Under the pieces are notes generated by a model that did not search any database, was not told where the DNA came from, and saw nothing but the letters and a program-made list of their open reading frames with translations. Both the position numbers and the translations under genes were made by a program. Of a DNA stretch of 64,000 nucleotides, positions 22,384 to 32,408 are shown piece by piece (the stretch's first letter is position 1; every line of letters begins with the position of its first letter). Source of the DNA: Nitzschia sp. pyKryTriq1 (taxonomy: Eukaryota > Bacillariophyta > Bacillariophyceae > Bacillariales > Bacillariaceae); NCBI GenBank assembly GCA_956465555.1, contig OY101120.1, forward strand, positions 2,598,001-2,662,000. The letters are read 5' to 3'.

Positions 22384-22407
22384 GCATGCATGCATATGCA
22401 TGCATGC
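22384..22407. repeat. 24-bp perfect palindrome after LRR stop codon
   Basis: Perfect inverted repeat made of GCATGC/ATGCAT units with a central ATAT (arms GCATGCATGCAT). It starts at the first base after TGA and would lie at the beginning of the 3' UTR. Confidence 0.95.
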
Positions 22408-22897
22408 CTGATCTACTACTTTGAATGCAAGGACTTCTCCACATGTCGTCGCGTGTACTCGTGACTTTTGAGTTGCATCTACTAATAGAGCGACGTTTAA
22501 TATTATAAATCGTTCTGATTACTAGTGGCTACAAACATGTTCATAGCAATATACTAGGTACTATTATCTAGTACACGTACGTAAAGAAAATGCGGGAAAT
22601 GTCAGGCACAATACAACATAGTAGTGCTTGGTATAGGAAACTCCTCCGTGCGGGATTGGATCCACAAATAGCTCCGCACAATGAATAATAAAAATACACT
22701 TCCAACAACCACTCACTCTGAGCAGAATTATACAAACTCAAGAGTTGGGCGTCGTCGGTTTGGTATTTTGCTACTAGCAAGCCAATGCAAACCGACGACG
22801 ACTGGCGACGACTCACTCGCGTAGAGCCGAATACAAAGACAATGAATGAATGAATGAATGAATGAAAAAGACCATTCGCTCACTCACGGCGGTCTGT
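22408..22897. other. Convergent intergenic spacer
   Basis: 490 bp between the LRR gene and the next gene on the minus strand, containing an (ATGA)n run at about 22841-22866. Nothing else recognisable. Confidence 0.5.
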
Positions 22898-23821
22898 TCA
22901 AATTTCTACCAGCAACTCGTCGTTGGCATCCGCAATCCTGGACATGATATCGTTGGCGACACGAGGAACCAAACGATTCAATAGACAGTCTCGACCACGG
23001 GTGGGAAGAATCATCATCAAGTCAAACAGACTCGTGGCAACTTCTTCTGTTTTCACAATCAGTCCACCGTTAAAGACACTCAGATCGTCCGCATCAAACA
23101 AACGCCAGACCAAGCCAATCTCCGCCAAGCCAATCACGTTGTCTCGATCGGATAGAGTCCTAAAAAAAGATCCATCTGCCATTACCACAATCACAACACA
23201 CAAGAACAGCTTGGCGGATTTGGCATCGGCTGAGTACACTGCACTCAAATCATCGCGAATAGCTTCTTGGATGACTTCCTCCAAATTATGGTTGTCAGTT
23301 CTTAATATTCTGGAGGATGATCTGGCTCGTTCATCAATGTCCACTTGTACATGAATATCTGCCTTGGAAATGTTGGGAGGCAACCTGCATTTATCCTTGA
23401 TGGTTGCATTTCGACCCAGTCTAGCATAGCGTCGAAGATCGTCCAAACCGAGTGAGAATTTCGTGGACGTCGTCGAGAGCGAAGTGAACGGTTTGCTCAG
23501 AATCGAAGACGCCTGTTCATCTCTGTAATAGCTCCGGAAGAAAGAGGTCGAAGCAAGTGTCGTCTCGTCGTCGTCTTCGTTACCAAAGCCTGAAAGAAAA
23601 GAGGCAGAAGCATTCGTGGATCCATCTTCTTCGTCATCGGCAACCCCACCTCCCGATGAACTGCTGCTCCTGCTACTACTCGATGAGGAAGAAGCAGATG
23701 AAGAAGACGTAGAACAAGCGGATGCTACGGGGCTCGAGACGGTAGTATCATGAGCAAAAATGCTAAATTCGTGGTCGATGAGCTTGGTAGAGGCCATGGT
23801 TGGTAATATGACGATGAACAA
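22898..23821 (-). CDS. Hypothetical protein, 307 residues
   Basis: I do not recognise this protein. Intronless. Two start choices exist: ATG at 23821, or ATG at 23797 giving MASTKLIDHEF, which looks the more natural N-terminus. Residues 30-65 are almost all Ser with an acidic stretch. The C-terminal 170 residues look folded: SKADIHVQVDIDERARSS, a helical block EEVIQEAIRDDLSAVYSAD, a hydrophobic strand pair LFLCVVIVVMADGSFFRTL, then GLAEIGLVWRLFDADDLSVF and a helical end. No catalytic motif is evident. The amino-acid pattern supports a real gene. Confidence 0.6.
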   Translation of the reverse strand: MFIVILPTMASTKLIDHEFSIFAHDTTVSSPVASACSTSSSSASSSSSSSRSSSSSGGGVADDEEDGSTNASASFLSGFGNEDDDETTLASTSFFRSYYRDEQASSILSKPFTSLSTTSTKFSLGLDDLRRYARLGRNATIKDKCRLPPNISKADIHVQVDIDERARSSSRILRTDNHNLEEVIQEAIRDDLSAVYSADAKSAKLFLCVVIVVMADGSFFRTLSDRDNVIGLAEIGLVWRLFDADDLSVFNGGLIVKTEEVATSLFDLMMILPTRGRDCLLNRLVPRVANDIMSRIADANDELLVEI

Positions 23822-24621
23822 CTACAAGAGGGCGGTCGTGGTAGAGGGGGGGATTATATGCTTTTCTCAGCGTGGATTCTCCCACCAACACCAACATCGA
23901 TCCATCCATCTATTCATCTATGTAATTTCCTCGAGAGGATCGTGTAAGAGCCGAAAATCTTGGCAGGACCGCTGAAAAATTGTGACCCGCCGCGCGCGCA
24001 ACGACAGGTTTCTATGGCTAATTTGTTCGCAATTGGGGGATGAACAGAGTTGGTGTATTCATTTCTGTTGAAAAGCATTCCCTCCAATGGATCGTGTGAG
24101 GCAAAATTTTGGGCTTGGTCGAGAAAAATAAAGGGGTATACTAGTAGTAGTCTAATAGAATTACATCACTCACCCGTATACGCATCTCCAGCTGTGCGTC
24201 GCGACAGTCTCGTCTACCGGTCGTATATCTTTGAGCCCAAACACGATGAGCATCGCAGGTCAAAAGAAACGAGAACATGACCAGTAGTGAAGGAGGATTC
24301 CCAGTTTACCACATAGACATCAACTACTACCACTGGGATGTATAAACTATTACGGCAGCAAGAGAAAAAGAAAACAACGCATAGAAAATGGTGTCTACTA
24401 GTACTCAAACCATTACACTCAAATCGATGTCGAAGTCGATGTCGATTGACACATCGATTTACACATTTTCTTCTCTGAACTATTTCTGTACCTGATAAAA
24501 CATGAAGATATGGAAAGATATTTGGAGATTGGTGGTTCGGCTCAGCGAGAATAACAGCAAGCAGCAACAACATCATGCTGATGACCTATCGACTGGGGAG
24601 TGGCAATTCTCCGTCCACCGT
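23822..24621. other. Intergenic region, about 800 bp
   Basis: Upstream of the preceding minus-strand gene and downstream of the small zinc-module gene. It contains degenerate TCGATG/GTCGAT words around 24418-24455. Open frames up to 120 residues show no protein-like character. Confidence 0.45.
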
Positions 24622-25149
24622 TTAAACAACGGCTCGGTTGCTTCGGCAGCCACCAAATAATCGTTGCAACAAACCCTCCTTCTTGGGAGCCGGAGCAGGC
24701 ACTGCTTCGAGGGCGCGTTGGGCCTCGGCATATCTCTCGGCTTCCAGAATTGCCGTCATGCGTTCAATCTCCTCTTGGCGGGTCATTTCGGCCCTGATTT
24801 CGAAATATGTCATCAACTCCGTGTGCAGAACCTTCTTTTGTTCTTCCAGAGCGACTCGAGCAGTCTTGCATTCGGGGTGAAAGTACGTCTTGATCTCTCC
24901 ATTTACCTCCTTGGTGCGGGTTTCGCTGTTGTAAAGCTTCGCATTGCAATGTTCGCACACCTTGGTCTTTCCGAACAGAGCCCCGAACACGTTGCTGCAG
25001 AAATCGGTAGTGCCCTGAAGAAAAGGATCAATTCCACCCTTTGCTTCTTCAAAATCCGCATCGACCTCTTCGCTTTGGGCGGGCAGGACATCTTCAGGCG
25101 ATGCTTCTTGAGGAATCATCCAAGCGGTTTCGTCGTTTCGGGGAGCCAT
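24622..25149 (-). CDS. Small protein with CxxC...HxxC zinc module (paralogue of next gene)
   Basis: Unrecognised 175-residue protein. After an acidic N-terminus (1-45), a compact module contains Cys65-x2-Cys68 and His91-x2-Cys94 in KVCEHCNAKLYNS ... KTYFHPEC, a spacing like half of a LIM or treble-clef finger. A charged helix QKKVLHTELMTYFEIRAEM follows, then an Ala/Glu helix and a basic, Cys-containing tail (LLQRLFGGCRSNR). The next gene upstream carries the same module, so the two are probably diverged paralogues. Zinc binding is inferred from ligand spacing. Intronless; the start is the only ATG before the acidic segment. Confidence 0.7.
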   Translation of the reverse strand: MAPRNDETAWMIPQEASPEDVLPAQSEEVDADFEEAKGGIDPFLQGTTDFCSNVFGALFGKTKVCEHCNAKLYNSETRTKEVNGEIKTYFHPECKTARVALEEQKKVLHTELMTYFEIRAEMTRQEEIERMTAILEAERYAEAQRALEAVPAPAPKKEGLLQRLFGGCRSNRAVV

Positions 25150-25782
25150 TGTGGAAGTAATTTTTAATGTTTAAGTAGTGTTTCAACGTGAAGGATCGAT
25201 GGTGGTGACGATGATTCTTGGGATTTGTGAAAGAAACGATGGATAGCTTGGATAACATTTTCGCCTGCAGCGTCGGTTGGCTCTTTCGACAAGCGTTCCG
25301 CCATGTATGTATCATGCGTTCCGCCATACATGTATCATCCGTTGCGCGCCCTATCATAGTGTTCTTGTGGCATTCATATAACATGTTTGACGGGTCGGAG
25401 TCGCCAAAGAATTTGTGAGTATGGACCATGGCGCGCGCAAATCGATTTTTGAGTGCTTGTTCATCCAGCAAGAGTGGTGCTCGAAGAGGAGCGTTTCGTC
25501 GCCAAACAGAAACTGCTCTATGATAGCAGTAGTATGCGCCATTAATGTCAGTGAGAAGTGAGAAGCAGCATCATACTACATAGAGAGCGCAGCGCCAAGA
25601 ATTCTGCAACTTCCAAACAAAATAATTTATGCATGCTGAAGAAATGGCGGGAACATTTTTCTCTCTGCAGACAATATAATATGTCCACAGTACTACTTGT
25701 ACCAATACTAAGGAGCACTCTCGAAGAGTACAATATAAGATACGTACGAGTACTAGTCTGTGTATAATATGAATGAATGGTC
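25150..25782. other. Spacer between the two zinc-module genes
   Basis: 633 bp. It carries a 23-bp tandem duplication at 25293-25338. Frames up to about 125 residues look random. It should hold the promoter of the 175-residue gene and the 3' UTR of the 616-residue gene. Confidence 0.5.
25293..25338. repeat. Two tandem copies of a 23-bp unit
   Basis: GCGTTCCGCCAT followed by a TGTATCAT end occurs twice head to tail (25293-25315 and 25316-25338) with two or three differences in the middle. It lies about 150 bp upstream of the 175-residue zinc-module gene, in its likely promoter. Confidence 0.85.
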
Positions 25783-27633
25783 TCAGCATGACAAATCTTC
25801 GGAAACTGTAGGTAGCAGATCTGGCACCACAGACGCCAAAGCTTCATCATTTTTCGTGTAACCTTCGTTGAGCCTCTGAAGAATTTTTGCTTCTACTAGC
25901 GGCAAGGCAGAAGGGACATCATCTGCTTTTGCCTCCAACGACGAAGGTACATCTTCTGGCGGCGATGGACACCTGGCTTCTAGCGGCAAGGACGAAGGTA
26001 CATCATCCGCTTTTGCTTCCAAGGACGAGGGTACGTCTTCTTTCGCTGGCGGCGATGGACACCTGGGAGCCACAGTAGCGTTCAACGGAGCAAATGGAGA
26101 AGCGGCACAAACCTTTACACTCATCTTCGAGTCGCTGAAAATAAGTTGTGTTTCCGATTTGGGTCTCCTGGTGAAGCGCTTCTTGATCTTGCGAGCAAGA
26201 GCAGAGATGCTTTTTCTAACATTCTTGAAACGTTTCTTCTTCGTAGTACACGTACTGGTAGTAGCAGTACTTGTTGTTAAAGTCGTCGCTTCTTTTTGTA
26301 CGACTATCTGGGGTGGTATGCTTCGAAGCTTGTATTCTCCTGTCAAAAGTTCTTCATGGACAACTTTCTTCTGGTTTTTCACCTTTTCTCTGGCAGCGTA
26401 GCAGTCGCGATGAAAGTACACCGACGCATCTTCCACGTCATATGTAGCACGATTCTCTTTGACTCGTCGATCTGTGAGTGACAACTTCTTTCTACAGTAG
26501 TCGCAATGCTTGGCACCCATGAGATCCGAAAAGAAGTTACCCGTGGAAAACGTCGCGCTGTCCGCGACGGTTCCTGTCGTGAGAAGGACGATTCCAGACG
26601 ACTCGTCCTCAATGCTTCCTTCGGCTATTTCATCGAGTTGATCTTTTTCTTTCTCACATGTTGTTTCACCGCATATGAAACCTGCAGCTCGAGAAGCTTT
26701 CTGCTTCGGTCGAGCTGGAAAAGCCTCGTTATTTGTGCTCGGAGTACCCCCAAACAGACCGCAAGAAGCACCGTCTCGATATTTCTCTTCGTCTTCGGGG
26801 CGTTCCCCAATGAGAAGCATTTCCGAGTCTTCATCAAAAGACACCTCGCCATCCAAGAAGCTCTTGCTTCCTGATGGCAATCCGATCGACTTGCCGAGGA
26901 TCGAGTCAAACGTATCAATACTAGCAGACACAACGACGTCTGCTTGTTTCTTGGTGTCACCCTTGTCCTTCTGGTGGACCACACTCTCCGTCTTGCTGCT
27001 GACCACGGATGGAGCTTTCGATTTGGATCCTTGCTTAGATTCTTGATCGCATTCGCCTACGCCTTCCTCCTTGTTATTCTTGGAGGCGTGCTCCTCCTCC
27101 GACAGAAGTATATCATTGCCAACCAACGAGGCGGCAACGGTCACTGTTTCAGGATTATCATCACCATGTTGTTCCTTTTTTTCAGCTACTCCTCCTCTAG
27201 TATTAGGCGACGGCCCACAGCAGGCCATGAAATTCGTCGTCTCTTCTTGCAAGAAGTTCGATATCATGATCATGTTGTTGCTGTAGGTTCTTTCCACAAT
27301 CATCTCGTGACTGCTTTTCTCGCTCATCACCAAAGATTCCTTGGTCCTCGAAGCACTGCTCCCACCCCCTGACGAACTCGCCGAAATGGTAGACACTTGG
27401 CGTATTACCTTTGCATCGTCATGATGATCCTCGACGCCGCCTTGCTGCTGTTTCTTCTTTGCCAACAAAGGAAGAAGTTGTCCTCGAAACAGACGAGAAA
27501 GTAGTTTCTTGTCGTTTTCGAGAATCGGGTTCTTTTTCTTCTTGTTGTGGTTGTCCTTGTCAGCAGGGAGAGCAGCATCATAGATCCATTCCTCAGTACT
27601 TGGAAGCGCTGTGGTATGACGAGGGGTCAACAT
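25783..27633 (-). CDS. Large paralogue with CxxC...HxxC zinc module and C-terminal repeats
   Basis: Unrecognised 616-residue protein, intronless. Residues 1-360 are low-complexity and charged, with a Cys-Cys pair (MACCGPSP, about 136-143). The module shared with the gene downstream lies at about 366-432: Cys377-x2-Cys380 in KHCDYCRKKL and His408-x2-Cys411 in VYFHRDC, followed by NQKKVVHEELLT (QKKVLHTELMT in the neighbour). A basic region with RKSISALARKIKKRFTRR follows. The C-terminus has two copies of a Pro/Ser repeat around RCPSPP ... EDVPSSLEAKADDVPSS. The same ligand spacing and flanks in two adjacent genes point to local duplication and divergence. Function unknown. Confidence 0.7.
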   Translation of the reverse strand: MLTPRHTTALPSTEEWIYDAALPADKDNHNKKKKNPILENDKKLLSRLFRGQLLPLLAKKKQQQGGVEDHHDDAKVIRQVSTISASSSGGGSSASRTKESLVMSEKSSHEMIVERTYSNNMIMISNFLQEETTNFMACCGPSPNTRGGVAEKKEQHGDDNPETVTVAASLVGNDILLSEEEHASKNNKEEGVGECDQESKQGSKSKAPSVVSSKTESVVHQKDKGDTKKQADVVVSASIDTFDSILGKSIGLPSGSKSFLDGEVSFDEDSEMLLIGERPEDEEKYRDGASCGLFGGTPSTNNEAFPARPKQKASRAAGFICGETTCEKEKDQLDEIAEGSIEDESSGIVLLTTGTVADSATFSTGNFFSDLMGAKHCDYCRKKLSLTDRRVKENRATYDVEDASVYFHRDCYAAREKVKNQKKVVHEELLTGEYKLRSIPPQIVVQKEATTLTTSTATTSTCTTKKKRFKNVRKSISALARKIKKRFTRRPKSETQLIFSDSKMSVKVCAASPFAPLNATVAPRCPSPPAKEDVPSSLEAKADDVPSSLPLEARCPSPPEDVPSSLEAKADDVPSALPLVEAKILQRLNEGYTKNDEALASVVPDLLPTVSEDLSC

Positions 27634-28344
27634 GGTGATGGTAACTTAATCCTCCCTTGGCCTTCGAAGGATCCCGACAACAATGGATGAATATTATTCA
27701 GCCAAAGAACGACTTACAAAAGAATGATGACATCCATTGATTTCTTGTGGACGGGTTTGCCAAACTGACAAGGAGTCGTCGTCGTCGTCGTCGTCCAGGC
27801 TTTTTCCAAGATCGGCCGTCCTCGAGATGGATCGCCGGTCGGCATAAGTGATGCGTCGTTCCAACCGTCGATTTTTGATGGCGGATCTTGGTTACTTAGA
27901 AGCTTTTCAGCGATATGGTATCCGTTGGCGTTCATTTGTTAGACGATGATGTGTCGTGGAGACATCGTACACACATACAAATGTATCATTTTCTGTCGAC
28001 TGTGCTCCTTTCGAACGAGCTCGGAAGAAGACCAACGAAGTTTTCGAAAGAGAGCTCGAAGTAGAATCTCCCCTTGGATCGTATGGGTCGAAAAGAGCGC
28101 CGGCGCGCGCGCACTTCTCACGCTGTGTGCTCTATGTGACCGTGATGACGGCCAATGCAGTTGCAGTTGTTGATAGCAGGTATGAGTACTGCGCGGTACC
28201 TGGTACTGCGTGTGGTTGTTGCCTTGTTCATCAATTCAACTGCTCAATAACTCTTGTCTCTACTGCTACGGTATTATCCTGGCGCTCTCTATCTATCCAT
28301 CAGTACATTGCAATAGTTCAGTACAGTATCAGGTATAAATCAAG
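27634..28344. other. Divergent intergenic region, zinc-module gene / AP-4 epsilon
   Basis: 711 bp containing both promoters. No additional gene is evident; short (CGT)n stretches occur near 27778-27796. Confidence 0.5.
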
Positions 28345-31300
28345 ATGGCAACAGGAGGCATCAACCTCTCCAAGGAGTTCTTTGAGCTCCTGAAAGCAAT
28401 CGGCGAGGCCAAGTCGAAGCAAGAAGAGGACCGCATTATTGTGAAGGAAATCCAATGCTTGAAGCAAAAGCTGGAGCCGCCTCCGCCCGGCGTGACTCCC
28501 CCGCTGCAGAGCAAGAAAAAGGCCAAGGAGTTCCTCGTGCGTTTACTGTATGTGGAAATGCTGGGCCACGATGCGAGTTTTGGGTACATTAAAGCGGTGG
28601 AAATGGCGGCCAGTGCTTCGCTGTACCACAAGCGGACAGGCTACCTCGTGTGTTCGGCGTGTCTCTCCCCGGAACACGAGTTCCGATTCATGCTCGTCAA
28701 CCAAATGCAGCGAGACATGCAGAGCGCCAATGTTCTAGAAATCGCCGGTGGGCTCCAAGCCGCGACGGCCCTAATCACCAGCGACATGGTCCCCGCTGTT
28801 AGCGGCGAAGTCACCAAGTTGCTCGCGCACGACAGCGAAACGGTCCGCAAGAAGGCGATCATCGCGTTGTATCGCTTTTACCAGCTCTCACCGGATGTGG
28901 TCACAGAAGAAGAGCTCTTTGAGAAGGTCCGCAAGGTCCTCTGCGATCGGGACCCCGCCGTGATGGGGTCCTGTCTCAACGTCATTGAAGGTATGGCGGT
29001 CCAGAACCCGACGCAGTTCAAAGACTTGATTCCATCGCTCGTGAGTATTCTCAAGCAAATTGGGGAACACCGACTGCCGACCGACTTTGATTACCATCGC
29101 GTGCCAGCGCCGTGGATGCAGATCCGACTGGTCCGTATCTTGAGTCTTTTGGGGCAATCCGATGCGGCCGCTTCGAGTGGCATGTACGAGATTCTACTAG
29201 ATACGATGAAAAAAGCCGATGTGGGCATCAACGCTGGCTACGCCATCGTCTATGAATGCATCAAGTGTATTACCAAGATCTACCCCAACACTAAATTGTT
29301 GGATGCCGCAGCGGATGCGATTAGTCGATTCATTGATTCGAGATCGAACAATCTCAAGTACTTGGGCGTTACCGGCCTGGCTCTTATTGTGGAAACTCAT
29401 CCTCAATATGCGGCCCAACATCAAATGTCCGTTATGGACTGCCTAGAAGATCCAGATGAAACATTGCAACGCAAGACTTTGGATCTCTTGTACCGTATGA
29501 CCAATCCAGTCAATGTCGAATTCATCACCGACAAACTCTTGGACTTTTTGAGAGGCACCACCGACTTGTTCTTGAAGCAGCAACTCACCACCCGTGTCTG
29601 TTCGGTCGCCGAAAGATACGCACCCGATAATGGCTGGTACATTAAAACGATCACCAATCTCTTTGAAGTCAGTGGAGATATGGTGGATTTGCAAGTCGCT
29701 CAAAATCTCATGAGTCTAATTGCCGAAGGAACGGGCGAATCGGAAGAACAAGACATGATGCTCCGTCAAACCGCCATTGAATTGTATGTGCAACTCTTGC
29801 AAGACAAACCACCGGCTCAATTGCCCAGAATCTTGTTGGAAACCATGGCCTGGTGTTTGGGAGAGTACGCCTATTTGAGTTCGGCCATGAGTGTGGAACA
29901 AATCCTTCAGAATTTGTGTCTGTGGAACAAGGAACAGTTGACCGATAGTACACGCAAGTTTTTAACATCGGCGATTTTCAAATTGGTCGCCCAAGCAGGA
30001 ACTTGTCCACCCGAAGCGGCCGAATTGATCGACGAATACACGCGCAGTAAGGACGTCGATCTACAACAACGCTGTTTGGAATTTCAAAACATGCTGACCA
30101 TGGCCCCACAATACTTGGGAGAGATACTCCCGGTGGATGCGAGTGCAGAGGATGTCGATGTGGATATCAACTTGAGCTTTTTGGATAATTTCTGTCAAGA
30201 GGCCCTTGTCAATGGTGCCAGATCCTACTCGAAACCGGAAGACGATGATGACGACGAGGATGCTTTGTATGGTGCCTCATCCGCTACAACGACAAGTGCC
30301 TTCAAGATGACACCCTATGCTAAACCCGAAACCAACATCAACCGATCGAATATGATTCGGGGTATGGGCAGTGGAGGCATAACCTCGACTCCAGGTGTTA
30401 CCTTACCACCTGGATCCAATTCGGGAAATACTGCCATTCTTTCGACTCAAGCTCAACCGACCAGTGATGCCCTGCAAATAAATACACGCGGTGTCAATGT
30501 ATGGGGAAAGAAACCACAAGCCCCGCCACCTCCCGAAGCGGCCTCCGCACCACCTGCTACCGCGCCGATTCCTCGATCATCCTTTGATCTTGCGTCACCG
30601 GGTGGCTCCTTTGGGGCTTCTTCTGCGCACCATACCAGCAGCAGCAGTAATCCCTATGGAGGATTTGGATCGTCCTCTTCTGGATATGGTGGCTTTTCTT
30701 CGCCAGCTCCAGCACCTCCACCGCAAAAGACACCGGAGCAATTGGAAAAGGAACGCATGGCTGCCGCTTTGTTCGGAGGAATCGTTCCAGGCGCGGTTCC
30801 ACCACCGCCCCCGGCCCCTGCCCCGCCACCACCCCGAGCAGCTCCCGTAGCAGCCCCCCCGGTGGCAGCACCTCCCGCCCCGGCTCCAGCGCCAGAAGTC
30901 GATTTGCTCGATTTTGGATCCTTTGATCCCTCTCCATCGACTGCCGCTCCTGCAGCCCCGGCCTTGGATATCTTTGCGTCGACGCCCAATCTCGTCGACT
31001 CTTCACCCGCCCCGGCCGCGGCGACCACAGCGCCCGCCATTGTCGAAACGGTCAGTGACGATGAAGAAGAGTCGCCACCCCCGGTGCCGACGGCACCACC
31101 ACCTGCGCCTGCCGCTCCCGAAGATCCGTTTGCTGCCGAAGGGTTGTTGGGCGGTGTTACTGATGCGCCACTCAAAAGCTTTGGACTTTCCTCGTCCAAG
31201 TTTGAATTCAATGGTAGTGTCATGGCACCCATGAAGATTGTCACTGCTCAATTCGGCCAACAGTGGGGAAGTTGCCCAGCTACCAGTCCAGTTTCTGTCA

Positions 31301-31557
31301 CTTCTTCCAAAGTATCTACTTTGGATCAATTTATGAAAAAGTGTGAAGAATCCGGATTGCATCTGGTCGAGGCCATTGGAGCTACGAATGAAGGAATTTG
31401 TGCCGGCATGGTGAATGGTGGAAGCATTGTTGTTCTGGTCCATGGAAAAGTGACGCCAGTGGGTATCGGTCAAGCCAAGCTGGATGTGACGGTCAAGTCG
31501 ACCGATCAGACCCTCTCAGGATCCTTGGCCCTCTATCTTCAAAACATGATTCAATAA
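28345..31557 (+). CDS. AP4E1: AP-4 complex subunit epsilon
   Basis: Large adaptin of the AP-4 coat, which sorts cargo at the trans-Golgi network without clathrin. Intronless, 1,070 residues. The trunk (about 1-620) matches plant AP-4 epsilon as I recall it: SKEFFELLKAIGEAKSK, YVEMLGHDASFGYI, KRTGYL, VRKKAIIALYRF, CDRDPAVMG, ILKQIGEHRLP, ECIKCITKIYPNTKLLDAAA and CLEDPDETLQRKT. A Pro/Ala/Ser-rich hinge covers about 640-950, with a possible clathrin- or accessory-box like acidic LLDFGSFDP. A C-terminal ear-like domain covers about 960-1070. The epsilon signature at the start and the LEDPDETL block separate it from gamma, alpha and delta adaptins. The stop codon lies within an AATAAA hexamer (31553-31558). 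Confidence 0.95.
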   Translation: MATGGINLSKEFFELLKAIGEAKSKQEEDRIIVKEIQCLKQKLEPPPPGVTPPLQSKKKAKEFLVRLLYVEMLGHDASFGYIKAVEMAASASLYHKRTGYLVCSACLSPEHEFRFMLVNQMQRDMQSANVLEIAGGLQAATALITSDMVPAVSGEVTKLLAHDSETVRKKAIIALYRFYQLSPDVVTEEELFEKVRKVLCDRDPAVMGSCLNVIEGMAVQNPTQFKDLIPSLVSILKQIGEHRLPTDFDYHRVPAPWMQIRLVRILSLLGQSDAAASSGMYEILLDTMKKADVGINAGYAIVYECIKCITKIYPNTKLLDAAADAISRFIDSRSNNLKYLGVTGLALIVETHPQYAAQHQMSVMDCLEDPDETLQRKTLDLLYRMTNPVNVEFITDKLLDFLRGTTDLFLKQQLTTRVCSVAERYAPDNGWYIKTITNLFEVSGDMVDLQVAQNLMSLIAEGTGESEEQDMMLRQTAIELYVQLLQDKPPAQLPRILLETMAWCLGEYAYLSSAMSVEQILQNLCLWNKEQLTDSTRKFLTSAIFKLVAQAGTCPPEAAELIDEYTRSKDVDLQQRCLEFQNMLTMAPQYLGEILPVDASAEDVDVDINLSFLDNFCQEALVNGARSYSKPEDDDDDEDALYGASSATTTSAFKMTPYAKPETNINRSNMIRGMGSGGITSTPGVTLPPGSNSGNTAILSTQAQPTSDALQINTRGVNVWGKKPQAPPPPEAASAPPATAPIPRSSFDLASPGGSFGASSAHHTSSSSNPYGGFGSSSSGYGGFSSPAPAPPPQKTPEQLEKERMAAALFGGIVPGAVPPPPPAPAPPPPRAAPVAAPPVAAPPAPAPAPEVDLLDFGSFDPSPSTAAPAAPALDIFASTPNLVDSSPAPAAATTAPAIVETVSDDEEESPPPVPTAPPPAPAAPEDPFAAEGLLGGVTDAPLKSFGLSSSKFEFNGSVMAPMKIVTAQFGQQWGSCPATSPVSVTSSKVSTLDQFMKKCEESGLHLVEAIGATNEGICAGMVNGGSIVVLVHGKVTPVGIGQAKLDVTVKSTDQTLSGSLALYLQNMIQ

Positions 31558-32408
31558 AAACAATAAGAACATCAAACAATGGAGGAATACGTAACCCATG
31601 CTGGAAAAGCGGCGAGCAAAAGGTCTTGGATTGGAACCCATTCCTTCTATTGCTAGATATGTCATGTTTTCCTCTCTATTACTACTAGTGGCGAGATTCT
31701 TGCTTGCCCTTCTGTTTTCGATGACGACCTTTCAAATTCAAAACGCGTAATGTGAGAGCAGACAGGACCAGTCCATGCAAAAAGGAGCTCTGTGATGATG
31801 TGTTCGCACGCACGGAAGGTGGTCTTCCGGCACTGCACTGTACAGTTAGTGCATGGTACGCCGAACGCCTTTTGTTCTTTCACTTGCGAAGACATACAAG
31901 TGGGCAATAATGGATATTTGAGAAGAGACATTTTCTTCATTTTCTTTAACGTTCTTTTTTGGTACGCCGAACGCCTTTTGTTCTTTCACTTGCGAAGACA
32001 TACATGTGGGCAATAATGGATATTTGAGAAGAGACATTTTCTTCATTTTCTTTAACGTTCTTTTTTGGTACGCCGAACGCTTTTTGTTCTTTCACTTGCG
32101 AAGACATACATGTGGGCAATAATGGATATTTGAGAAGAGACATTTTCTACATTTTCTTCAACGTTCCTTTTTCGTCATCAAAACCAGTTGGTTCGTCGCC
32201 TATTTTCAATTTCCGGTACGAAGAAAGAACTAATAATGACCAGAACCCAACGAGCCCAATCAGTTTCAAAAGAAGTTTCGAGTTTCGGGCTTCTTTTCTT
32301 CTTTCCGCGGGGTCTCGCAAATACGAACATGATGCATAATATATTGTTGTTTTGTTTACAGCAACGCACAACTTACAAGACAACGACAAAGAAACCAGCA
32401 ACAACACG
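31558..32408. other. Intergenic region with minisatellite
   Basis: 851 bp after AP-4 epsilon, mostly a three-unit minisatellite. Beyond it, 32173-32408 is unremarkable and may be the leader of the small gene at 32409. Confidence 0.5.
31855..32172. repeat. Three-copy 106-bp tandem repeat (minisatellite)
   Basis: Units start at 31855, 31961 and 32067, each beginning GGTACGCCGAACGC and containing GGGCAATAATGGATATTTGA. Copies 1 and 2 differ by one or two bases; copy 3 has several changes near its end. The 106-bp period is not a multiple of three, so the open frames across it are not one repeated peptide in one frame. The start of unit 1 overlaps a sequence (GTGCATGGTACG) that may be the ancestral flank. 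Confidence 0.95.

Noticed and set aside
28329-28631. Minus-strand frame at the start of AP-4 epsilon
   Set aside because: Antisense of the conserved adaptin N-terminus.
31846-32143. Minus-strand frames with repeated MSLLKYPLLPT peptides
   Set aside because: They are the 106-bp minisatellite; the frame shifts between units, and no start, domain or codon bias supports translation.
31855-32172. CRISPR-like array
   Set aside because: Direct repeats without unique spacers, in a eukaryotic nuclear setting with no cas genes.
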